Source: a virus. From it: a DNA stretch of 24,849 nt. Location of the stretch: positions 1 to 24,849 of IMG/VR virus record IMGVR_UViG_3300049846_001111. One strand, given 5' to 3'. The stretch's first letter is position 1. The number at the start of each line of letters is the position of its first letter. The translations under genes were made by a program, and so were the position numbers. Shown here one piece after another: positions 1 through 4,001 of the stretch. The notes under the pieces were generated by a model. That model made no database searches. It saw only the letters and a list, made by a program, of their open reading frames with translations, and was not told the DNA's origin.

Positions 1-452
1 TGGTCAATATTGTTGATGTCCGGATTGTATAAAACCAATACGCCGACCGGCATTTCCGAAATCATTAAACCAAATTGTATTTGTGCCATTACATCAAACG
101 GTATGTCGTTATGTGACGCCAAATGTTTTGATTCGTTGAACGCTTTGACTTCGATGATGCGGTCCGGCAATATCCCATCCGGCGAATAACCGCAATTTGG
201 ATATTTGTCATTTGTTACAAATCCAACTTGTGCCACGCGCATTTGAATGATTTGTTCGTACAATTCGATTGCTTCGGATTCCAACGTGTGACCACGTGAT
301 GTGTAATAATTCCCTTTAAAATTATTGTCTTGATTAACCGCTTCGTTTGCACCTTTGGTCAATAAAATTTTGGCGTTTGACGCGGTAATTTTCCCTTTAC
401 GAATATCGTGCCATTCCGGCGTGCCTTGAAATACGCCGTGATATGTGACCAT
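1..452 (-). CDS. YqaJ-type phage exonuclease, 3'-truncated by window edge
   Basis: The 150 visible N-terminal residues match the YqaJ / lambda-exonuclease-like nuclease family, which degrades one strand of double-stranded DNA ends to expose single strands for annealing. Visible landmarks: Q9-G-T-P-E-W near the N-terminus with R18-x-G-K-I-T-A-S, then G54-x-x-L-E-x-E-A, the metal-binding S90-P-D-G, E101-V-K103, and Q124-I-Q. The D92...E-x-K arrangement is the PD-(D/E)xK active site. The ATG at 452-450 overlaps the TAA of the upstream Rad52-like gene in a TAATG junction, which fixes the start and implies translational coupling. Exonuclease plus annealing protein is the classical two-component phage recombination pair. 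The frame is open to base 1, so the C-terminus lies outside the window. Family assignment is strong; in vivo polarity of digestion is inference. Confidence 0.9.
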   Translation of the reverse strand, partial: MVTYHGVFQGTPEWHDIRKGKITASNAKILLTKGANEAVNQDNNFKGNYYTSRGHTLESEAIELYEQIIQMRVAQVGFVTNDKYPNCGYSPDGILPDRIIEVKAFNESKHLASHNDIPFDVMAQIQFGLMISEMPVGVLVLYNPDINNID

Positions 453-1054
453 TACTGTTTCACCCGATGCGCATCAATTATCGCTTGTTTGCGATTGTTG
501 TCGGCACCAACGTCATCAACCGATTCGGTTGCATCGGCACCTTGCGAATCGTTTGCATCCAATTCCAATTCGGCAACGTCTTCCCATCGTTCAATTTGTC
601 CGGACGGCATCGCCCAATCAGGCAATTGCGGAATTTCCGCCAATGCGAATGAACGACCTTGCGGTTTAATGCTAACCCAAACATTTGGCAAGTAATACAA
701 ATACCGACCGACACCCCATGTTGACGCGGTTCGTTTGAATGCATCGGACATGCCACCTTTGACCGGTTCGACTTGTGTTAATCCGGCACCGTTGGATTTG
801 TTTATCCATTCACCATCAATTTTGATTTGGATGTCGCATACATATCCGTTTGGCACCTCTTTAAACCATGATTGCCATCCGCCGATGCCACAAACGTCAT
901 CCAACCGTTTCATCACTTCACGTGCATCCAAATAACATAACGCAATGCCTTTGGTTTTGTCGGCGTTTGTTGCGCCGACTCGCCATTTCAAAAATTTCGG
1001 GTCGAATGGTTCTTTTAATTGACGCAACATCACGTCACCAACTGCGCGCGACAT
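452..1054 (-). CDS. Rad52/Sak-family single-strand annealing protein
   Basis: This is a 200-residue protein of the Rad52/Rad22 superfamily, which includes phage Sak-type recombinases. These form rings on single-stranded DNA and anneal complementary strands. Features: FDPKFLKWRVG near the N-terminus, a GGWQSWF-type motif around residue 60, then a basic conserved block near residues 100-123 (GGMSDAFKRTAS followed by GVGRYLYYLP), which is diagnostic of phage members. The C-terminal ~45 residues are acidic and probably disordered, as in other annealing proteins that recruit SSB (general knowledge, not shown here). I chose the ATG at 1054 over the one at 1069: it sits in a TAATG overlap with the stop of the 112-aa gene, like most junctions in this genome. 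It couples directly to the YqaJ exonuclease downstream. Confidence 0.88.
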   Translation of the reverse strand: MSRAVGDVMLRQLKEPFDPKFLKWRVGATNADKTKGIALCYLDAREVMKRLDDVCGIGGWQSWFKEVPNGYVCDIQIKIDGEWINKSNGAGLTQVEPVKGGMSDAFKRTASTWGVGRYLYYLPNVWVSIKPQGRSFALAEIPQLPDWAMPSGQIERWEDVAELELDANDSQGADATESVDDVGADNNRKQAIIDAHRVKQ

Positions 1055-1392
1055 TATTTGGACCGCCATACAATATATTTGGTTTCGGTTTTTTCAATGC
1101 CGTCAGGCGTTTCACCGTACAATTTGGCGTGTGTTCCGACTTTTGTGGTGTCCAATACCGTTTTTTGGAATTGCGCCGGTATATCGCCAATTGCGCGGTA
1201 TGATGCGCGTGTCGCCAACGTGACGGTGTAATCGTCGTTTTTGATTGATACCAAATTGTTGTCAATCATCGCTTGTGTTAATTCCGCTTTGATTTCGGAT
1301 TCGTATTGTTCCAAATCCTTTTTTAATCGGATTGCCGTTAATATTTTGCGGTTCAATTCCGCCGGAACGTTGTTTTGTGTTATTTCGTTCAC
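1054..1392 (-). CDS. Hypothetical protein, first gene of the recombination trio (GTG start)
   Basis: The product is a 112-residue soluble protein. Residues ~20-50 look helical and charged, followed by a beta-rich segment and a short C-terminal strand. I do not recognise a named family; uncharacterised proteins of similar size and look are common next to phage annealing proteins. The start is GTG at 1392-1390, overlapping the upstream TGA in a GTGA junction. The Shine-Dalgarno GGAGAATTAC lies inside the last codons of the upstream gene. The stop overlaps the Rad52-like start (TAATG), so all three recombination genes depend on this initiation site. This leader and the first codons are complementary to the loop of the small RNA candidate at 3974-4063. 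A role as an accessory to recombination is inferred only from position. Confidence 0.8.
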   Translation of the reverse strand: MNEITQNNVPAELNRKILTAIRLKKDLEQYESEIKAELTQAMIDNNLVSIKNDDYTVTLATRASYRAIGDIPAQFQKTVLDTTKVGTHAKLYGETPDGIEKTETKYIVWRSK

Positions 1393-1589
1393 TGTAATTC
1401 TCCTATTATTACATCTTTAATATTACCATTGCCGGTTTGTAATTCCAAATCGGAATTTTCCAACTTGGCGACAATCATTGCAAATGTCATGTATTCGCCA
1501 ACGGTCATTTCATACACGTCGACTTTTTCCAATATGGAAACCAACATTAACATTTGTTCGGTGGTGAATGTCAAATGGTATAAATCCAT
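1389..1589 (-). CDS. Small hypothetical protein (66 aa)
   Basis: This is a 66-residue protein beginning MDLYHLTFTTEQ, predicted mostly helical, with no recognised domain and no membrane segment. A longer in-frame reading to 1673 exists, but the ATG at 1589 is preferred. It forms a TAATG overlap with the stop of the 22-codon ORF upstream and has a GGTGG purine run a few bases before it. Its own stop overlaps the GTG of the next gene, so it sits inside a tightly coupled early operon. Function unknown. Confidence 0.65.
   Translation of the reverse strand: MDLYHLTFTTEQMLMLVSILEKVDVYEMTVGEYMTFAMIVAKLENSDLELQTGNGNIKDVIIGELQ
1394..1403 (-). promoter_or_regulatory. Shine-Dalgarno leader of the 112-aa gene (GGAGAATTAC variant)
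   Basis: Read on the minus strand the site is GGAGAATTAC, seven bases after GGAG to the GTG start at 1392. It differs from the GGAGAATCAC leader of other early genes by one base. That change converts a G-C pair with the small RNA loop (4007-4016) into a G-U pair, so pairing over ten positions is kept. It lies within the coding end of the 66-aa gene. Confidence 0.75.
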
Positions 1590-1657
1590 TATTTGACCAC
1601 CACGCGGAACGGACCGAAATATCCGTTGTTTGTTTTTTTGATTATTGTGTTTTGCAT
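1589..1657 (-). CDS. 22-residue micro-ORF coupled to the 66-aa gene
   Basis: The ORF starts with ATG at 1657 and ends with TAA at 1591-1589, which overlaps the next start codon (TAATG). A strong Shine-Dalgarno (AAAGGGGAATCTC, then ATG) precedes it and is a variant of the GGAGAATCAC leader used by neighbouring small genes. The peptide is basic (MQNTIIKK at the N-terminus) and has no recognised motif. It may be a genuine microprotein or a leader peptide that delivers ribosomes to the 66-aa gene. The ribosome-binding site and overlap are the only evidence, because the ORF is too short for coding statistics. Confidence 0.5.
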   Translation of the reverse strand: MQNTIIKKTNNGYFGPFRVVVK

Positions 1658-1680
1658 GAGATTCCCCTTTCATGCGTTAA

Positions 1681-1716
1681 CCTTGCTTGATTGCAAGCGG
1701 AACCGCCAATCGGCGG
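1681..1716 (-). repeat. Structured intergenic unit, copy 1 (two small hairpins)
   Basis: The spacer between the 83-aa gene and the micro-ORF holds two inverted repeats. CCTTGCTTGATTGCAAGC (1681-1698) has a CTTGC/GCAAG stem; CCGCC-AATC-GGCGG (1703-1716) is GC-rich. The 18-mer recurs with a single base change at 2006-2023 in the next spacer, again beside a GC-rich hairpin. No T-run follows on the minus strand, so these look less like terminators than mRNA processing or stability elements, or marks of a duplicated gene-plus-spacer cassette. Confidence 0.6.
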
Positions 1717-1732
1717 AACCGTCTGAAATCAA

Positions 1733-1984
1733 TTAATCTTCCCAAACGGCGACGTAAGTCGTGTTATATGGTTCCAAATAAGCGGTCGTTTCGTGGATAA
1801 CAATATCCTCGTATTTTTGCATTATGTATTTGAAATCATCGTAATTGTCAATTTGTAACGCGACGCCGTGCTTAAAATACCCGTCAAATTTTTCCGTTGG
1901 CATTTGGCAAACAGTAACAATTGTTCGTTGTTCGTTTTTGTTTATTTTTTCGGCGGTTAGGTTGTAAAGTGTTGTTGTGTGCAT
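1733..1984 (-). CDS. Small hypothetical early protein (83 aa)
   Basis: This is an 83-residue soluble protein, rich in aromatic and acidic residues, with no motif I recognise. The ATG at 1984-1982 has an excellent ribosome-binding site, TTGGAGAATCACA before ATG. That leader is nearly identical to those of the 96-aa gene (2345) and the two-TM gene (3886). It sits alone between two structured spacers that resemble each other. Size, position and the shared leader suggest an early host-takeover or regulatory protein, which is inference only. Confidence 0.75.
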   Translation of the reverse strand: MHTTTLYNLTAEKINKNEQRTIVTVCQMPTEKFDGYFKHGVALQIDNYDDFKYIMQKYEDIVIHETTAYLEPYNTTYVAVWED

Positions 1985-1985
1985 T

Positions 1986-1996
1986 GTGATTCTCCA
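1986..1996 (-). promoter_or_regulatory. Conserved early-gene Shine-Dalgarno leader
   Basis: The minus strand reads TGGAGAATCAC directly before AATG. All 11 bases are complementary to the small RNA loop (GTGATTCTCCA, 4007-4017). The same leader is found before the genes starting at 2345 and 3886. Confidence 0.75.
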
Positions 1997-2005
1997 ATCT
2001 TTTAC

Positions 2006-2043
2006 CCTTGCTTAATTGCAAGCCAATGCCGGCGGTACCGGCA
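2006..2043 (-). repeat. Structured intergenic unit, copy 2 (two small hairpins)
   Basis: CCTTGCTTAATTGCAAGC (2006-2023) is the near-twin of 1681-1698. Beside it is a GC-rich hairpin, TGCCGG-CGGTA-CCGGCA (2027-2043), with a perfect 6-bp stem. It lies between the 96-aa and 83-aa genes. Order and spacing of the two hairpins match copy 1, though the sequence of the GC-rich one differs, as expected if the structure is kept by compensatory change. Confidence 0.6.
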
Positions 2044-2054
2044 AAGGTTTGAAA

Positions 2055-2345
2055 TTATATGCGTCCGGTTGCAACCATTGATGTCAAATTTTCCAATTCA
2101 GTTTTGGTTAATGGAAATTCATTGATGTCATTAATTCGTGTGCCTTGTTCGCCACCGTATGTGTACGATTTGCCGGTGGTGATGTTAATCACGTTGTCCG
2201 TGTCATAACTAGGAATGATTAATAATGTGTCGCCGTATCGGCTAAAAGCCGGTTGTACGGTTCCGGTGTCGGTGCAACGAATAAAATATTTGTTTCCGTA
2301 ATATCCGGTTTGTGTCAAGTTGATGTTGAATTTTGTTGTTGTCAT
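2055..2345 (-). CDS. Small hypothetical early protein (96 aa)
   Basis: This 96-residue protein is probably beta-rich, with alternating hydrophobic and polar residues and several Gly-Tyr and Asp-Thr turns. It has no recognised domain. It is the promoter-proximal gene of the early minus-strand operon: a sigma70-type promoter (2378-2413) lies just upstream and the leader is ATTGGAGAATCACG before ATG. The genes after it are the 83-aa gene, the micro-ORF, the 66-aa gene and the recombination trio. Function unknown. Confidence 0.75.
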   Translation of the reverse strand: MTTTKFNINLTQTGYYGNKYFIRCTDTGTVQPAFSRYGDTLLIIPSYDTDNVINITTGKSYTYGGEQGTRINDINEFPLTKTELENLTSMVATGRI

Positions 2346-2346
2346 C

Positions 2347-2357
2347 GTGATTCTCCA
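2347..2357 (-). promoter_or_regulatory. Conserved early-gene Shine-Dalgarno leader
   Basis: The minus strand reads TGGAGAATCAC, then GATG. It is complementary over 11 bases to the loop of the small RNA candidate at 4007-4017, and identical in those bases to the leader at 1986-1996. Confidence 0.75.
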
Positions 2358-2377
2358 ATCGTTTTATTAATGATAAC

Positions 2378-2413
2378 ATTATAATACTACCATTCCGGCA
2401 ATGATTATGTCAA
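2378..2413 (-). promoter_or_regulatory. Sigma70-type promoter of the early/recombination operon
   Basis: On the minus strand a consensus -35 TTGACA (2413-2408) is followed after 18 bases by TAGTAT (2389-2384), which runs directly into TATAAT (2383-2378). The first hexamer gives the better spacing; the overlapping TATAAT could serve with a non-standard spacer. The start codon of the 96-aa gene follows about 35 bases later, with only the conserved leader between. It is the only good minus-strand promoter upstream of the recombination genes in the window. Confidence 0.65.
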
Positions 2414-2567
2414 CCCCCAAATGGTTACATTTATCCACAACCATGAGGTGAACCCCCCGATAATTATAATCTTGGACATTGGAACGATGAATCAATTACA
2501 CGTTTCGGAAACCTTTGTTGCCGGCTTACAACCCCCTGTCGGTTTCGTCCATCGTCGTTTATCCACA
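2412..2567. other. Candidate replication origin / DnaA-binding region
   Basis: Two perfect DnaA boxes TTATCCACA occur at 2431-2439 and 2559-2567 in the same orientation. The first is bracketed by ATGGTT (2421-2426) and AACCAT (2439-2444). The motif AACCCCC occurs three times, at 2412-2418, 2451-2457 and 2530-2536. AT-rich stretches and a large palindrome follow. This non-coding block sits between the early operon promoter and the CHAP gene. Perfect DnaA boxes, iteron-like repeats and a non-coding setting suggest an origin or its control. Two boxes alone are not proof, and no replication initiator gene is visible here. Confidence 0.4.
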
Positions 2568-2610
2568 ACCGTTTCCGGTATCGGGTACGTTTAACGCCGT
2601 ATAGGATTTG

Positions 2611-2642
2611 TTACCTTTGATATTTGCAAATGGTCAAGGTAA
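2611..2642. repeat. 32-bp imperfect palindrome (operator or origin site)
   Basis: TTACCTTTGA (2611-2620) mirrors TCAAGGTAA (2634-2642) with one bulged base. The centre contains the perfect palindrome ATTTGCAAAT (2622-2631). It lies between the second DnaA box and the plus-strand promoter at 2689. Twofold symmetry of this length in non-coding DNA usually marks a dimeric repressor or initiator site. No candidate binding protein is encoded in the window. Confidence 0.55.
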
Positions 2643-2688
2643 ATTAAACACCATCATAATTGATTTTTTTATACCCCCATATGTGGTG

Positions 2689-2715
2689 TTGACAAATAGA
2701 ATGTTGTGCTATAAT
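2689..2715 (+). promoter_or_regulatory. Plus-strand promoter with extended -10
   Basis: The -35 is consensus TTGACA (2689-2694) and the -10 consensus TATAAT (2710-2715), preceded by TGC, giving the extended -10 form TGnTATAAT. The spacer is short at 15 bases, which the extended -10 can offset. It fires opposite to all genes here, toward an intrinsic terminator only about 15 bases past the expected start. An inverted repeat overlaps the -10. Confidence 0.6.
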
Positions 2716-2731
2716 TGTAATGTTGCACAAC
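2703..2731. promoter_or_regulatory. Inverted-repeat operator candidate over the -10 box
   Basis: GTTGTGC (2703-2709) and GCACAAC (2725-2731) are perfect 7-bp arms around a 15-bp centre that includes the -10 and the likely start point. A GTTGCACAA half-site recurs at about 2768 and TTGCACAA at about 2868. This geometry fits a repressor that blocks RNA polymerase. The binding protein is unknown. Confidence 0.45.
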
Positions 2732-2765
2732 GCCTGACCCCACGTTACGGGGTCATTTTCTATTT
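2722..2765 (+). ncRNA. Candidate very short plus-strand transcript (promoter-proximal terminator)
   Basis: Transcription from the 2689-2715 promoter should start near 2722 and meet the hairpin GACCCC-ACGTTAC-GGGGTC (2736-2754), followed by ATTTTCTATTT. The product would be about 40-45 nt with no reading frame. It might be a replication primer next to the candidate origin, an attenuated leader whose read-through makes RNA antisense to the CHAP gene, or a small regulator. The elements are visible; the transcript itself is inferred. Confidence 0.35.
2736..2765 (+). terminator. Intrinsic terminator right after the plus-strand promoter
   Basis: A perfect 6-bp GC-rich stem (GACCCC/GGGGTC) with a 7-base loop is followed by ATTTTCTATTT on the plus strand. 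The minus strand lacks a T-run, so the element points in the plus direction. Confidence 0.6.
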
Positions 2766-2823
2766 GCAGTTGCACAAATAGGTAAACACATAATAACGCA
2801 TCGTTTTTGATAGTCAAATTGTA

Positions 2824-2859
2824 ATAAAAACAAACAACCGCCGAACGAATCCGACGGTT
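2824..2859 (-). terminator. Intrinsic terminator downstream of the CHAP gene
   Basis: Read on the minus strand, AACCGTCG and CGGCGGTT form an 8-bp stem (one G-U pair) around an 8-base loop, followed by GTTTGTTTTTATT. It lies about 110 bases past the stop of the CHAP gene and would shield the candidate origin from its transcript. Confidence 0.7.
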
Positions 2860-2895
2860 ATTTATCCTTGCACAACCTCACATTGCTTATGGGTC

Positions 2896-2941
2896 GCCGA
2901 TACGGTCGTCCGGATAACAACTACGAATTGTTACCATCGGC
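2896..2941. repeat. Nested inverted repeat
   Basis: The outer arms GCCGAT (2896-2901) and ATCGGC (2936-2941) enclose inner arms TAACAA (2915-2920) and TTGTTA (2928-2933). It sits between the CHAP stop codon and the terminator at 2824-2859, so it may structure the 3' end of that mRNA or be a protein site. There is no T-run on either side. Confidence 0.45.
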
Positions 2942-2967
2942 GCAATACAAGTATACCAACATTTAAA

Positions 2968-3525
2968 TCAAAAATAAATATATTTATATGATTTCGCATC
3001 TGTTATTGTTTCGCGAATTGACCCGTTCCAATCATAATTTTGTTCACGAATTGTTATTGTTCCATCATTGTTTACCGCCAACACCAAAACGACATGTCCG
3101 TAATATCCATATTCGGAAACACCAACGGCGCCGGCACGTGGTTCCAATCCAACATTAAAACCCCATTGTCGCGCCCGTATGTACCACGTGTTTGCGTTTC
3201 CCATGCCATACGGTACACGCGTCCATGATGCAACGCCGTATGTACAATTGCCATACGCGTAATCATTGCCCGATGGATGTTCTGACCATAATTTATCAAT
3301 GCGTACTTGTTCATTGCGTTTTTTTATTTCGTTTTCGCGGTCGACATTAATTTGTTTTAATCGTTCAATGATTGATTGACCAAAATTTTTATTGAATGAA
3401 TCGTCCAATGCATTTACCGGCATCGCATTTACATGATGCGGTCGGAATAAAACAATTATCAATACACATACAATTACAACAAATGCATGTTTTGGTTTGA
3501 TTAAATTGTCGATTGCGTGTTTCAA
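2968..3525 (-). CDS. Membrane-anchored CHAP-domain peptidoglycan hydrolase
   Basis: The 185-residue protein has a positive N-terminus, one hydrophobic segment (residues ~13-27), a charged helical or coiled-coil linker (~50-78) and a C-terminal CHAP domain. The domain has the expected residues: Cys94 in GNCTYGVASW, His144 in YYGHVVLV and Glu161 with Asn163 in REQNY. CHAP enzymes cut peptidoglycan as amidases or endopeptidases. The start is TTG at 3525: the nearest upstream ATG is in another frame, and the next in-frame ATG would lose the membrane anchor. No good Shine-Dalgarno is visible, so expression may be low. It stands alone near the origin, far from the lysis cassette, so a role in entry, superinfection exclusion or regulated wall cutting is as likely as lysis. 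Whether the segment is an anchor or cleaved signal is unresolved. Confidence 0.85.
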   Translation of the reverse strand: MKHAIDNLIKPKHAFVVIVCVLIIVLFRPHHVNAMPVNALDDSFNKNFGQSIIERLKQINVDRENEIKKRNEQVRIDKLWSEHPSGNDYAYGNCTYGVASWTRVPYGMGNANTWYIRARQWGFNVGLEPRAGAVGVSEYGYYGHVVLVLAVNNDGTITIREQNYDWNGSIRETITDAKSYKYIYF

Positions 3526-3571
3526 AACGTTCGTTCATATCTGGTGGCGGTCGTTTTATGAACTTAAAATG

Positions 3572-3607
3572 CCCCGTTTAGCACCAACATAATAGCACCA
3601 AACGGGG
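3572..3607 (-). terminator. Inverted repeat after the two-TM gene, weak terminator candidate
   Basis: Perfect 8-bp arms CCCCGTTT (3572-3579) and AAACGGGG (3600-3607) flank a 20-base loop. The loop region holds two direct copies of TTGGTGCT (minus strand). On the minus strand CATTTTAAG follows, a poor T-run. It lies 15 bases past the stop of the two-TM gene, so it may be a terminator or a 3' stabiliser; a protein site is possible. Confidence 0.5.
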
Positions 3608-3622
3608 TATCGGCAAACCAAA

Positions 3623-3886
3623 TTATGTTTCGATATATTTTTGCGTTTTGGTTTTTGATTTGACCGGAATATTTAATTTGTTGTTTTGGTGGTGTCGAAC
3701 CGCCATGTACACAAACAAATATACGGTGCATACCGTTACGATGTATGGCGAATATATAAACAATTCATCCAACACCCAATTTATACCCATAACCAAATAT
3801 TGACCGGTTAATGGATTTGATATTAACAATGCCACGATTGCGAGGAATGTTACCTTTTCGTGCCATTTTAAATTGATTTTTGTCAT
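3623..3886 (-). CDS. Small two-TM membrane protein
   Basis: The 87-residue protein has two hydrophobic stretches (about residues 12-34 and 42-63) and a basic C-terminal tail, so it is a predicted inner-membrane protein. I recognise no family. It has its own promoter (3917-3945) and a very good leader, AAGGAGAATCACA before ATG. Ten bases of that leader pair with the loop of the divergently encoded small RNA candidate at 3974-4063. Small membrane protein plus divergent RNA matching its leader resembles type I toxin-antitoxin pairs such as tisB-istR1 in layout, although most such toxins are shorter. A holin-like or superinfection-exclusion protein is equally possible. Confidence 0.7.
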   Translation of the reverse strand: MTKINLKWHEKVTFLAIVALLISNPLTGQYLVMGINWVLDELFIYSPYIVTVCTVYLFVYMAVRHHQNNKLNIPVKSKTKTQKYIET

Positions 3887-3887
3887 T

Positions 3888-3897
3888 GTGATTCTCC
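3888..3897 (-). promoter_or_regulatory. Conserved early-gene Shine-Dalgarno leader
   Basis: The minus strand reads GGAGAATCAC, then AATG. It is the third exact copy of the ten-base leader, complementary to 4007-4016 of the small RNA candidate. Confidence 0.75.
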
Positions 3898-3902
3898 TTT
3901 TT

Positions 3903-4001
3903 TTAATGACAATTACATTTTAACATAACCACAATAATAATGCAACCACGAAATATTATGGTATAATCAATGCCGGACAGGGTTTTCTCTTTTTCGTTCA
4001 T
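3903..4001 (-). CDS. Possible 32-residue membrane peptide (competes with the small RNA)
   Basis: An ATG at 4001-3999 opens 32 codons ending at 3903. The peptide starts MNEKEKTLSG and has a hydrophobic stretch (FRGCIIIVVML). GGTGGAGAATCAC lies upstream, but GGAG is 11 bases from the ATG instead of 7 as in its relatives. The minus-strand promoter for the two-TM gene sits inside this ORF. No minus promoter fits between its leader and the terminator-like hairpin at 4035-4056. It is listed because the leader copy may have arisen with such an ORF. It is low confidence compared with the plus-strand RNA reading. Confidence 0.22.
   Translation of the reverse strand: MNEKEKTLSGIDYTIIFRGCIIIVVMLKCNCH
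3917..3945 (-). promoter_or_regulatory. Promoter of the two-TM gene
   Basis: On the minus strand, -35 TTGCAT (3945-3940) and -10 TAAAAT (3922-3917) are separated by exactly 17 bases. Transcription would begin about 20 bases before the start codon. Its -35 occupies the zone where the -35 of the divergent small RNA promoter would be, so the two promoters overlap back to back. Confidence 0.55.
3959..3967 (+). promoter_or_regulatory. Extended -10 promoter of the small RNA candidate
   Basis: TGGTATAAT is a perfect extended -10 element. No good -35 is seen 17 bases upstream, which extended -10 promoters tolerate. The expected start (about 3974) coincides with the first base of the 5' hairpin stem of the RNA, a notable fit between promoter and structure. 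Confidence 0.6.

Noticed and set aside
1055-1069. Earlier ATG for the Rad52-like gene
   Set aside because: The ATG at 1054 in the TAATG overlap fits the coupling used throughout this genome; the five extra residues have no supporting Shine-Dalgarno.
3389-3538. Minus-strand ATG ORF of 49 codons, Cys-rich, overlapping the CHAP gene
   Set aside because: It is out of frame with the CHAP domain and its composition is what a shifted AT-rich frame gives; the CHAP frame with a TTG start has clear motifs and a membrane anchor.
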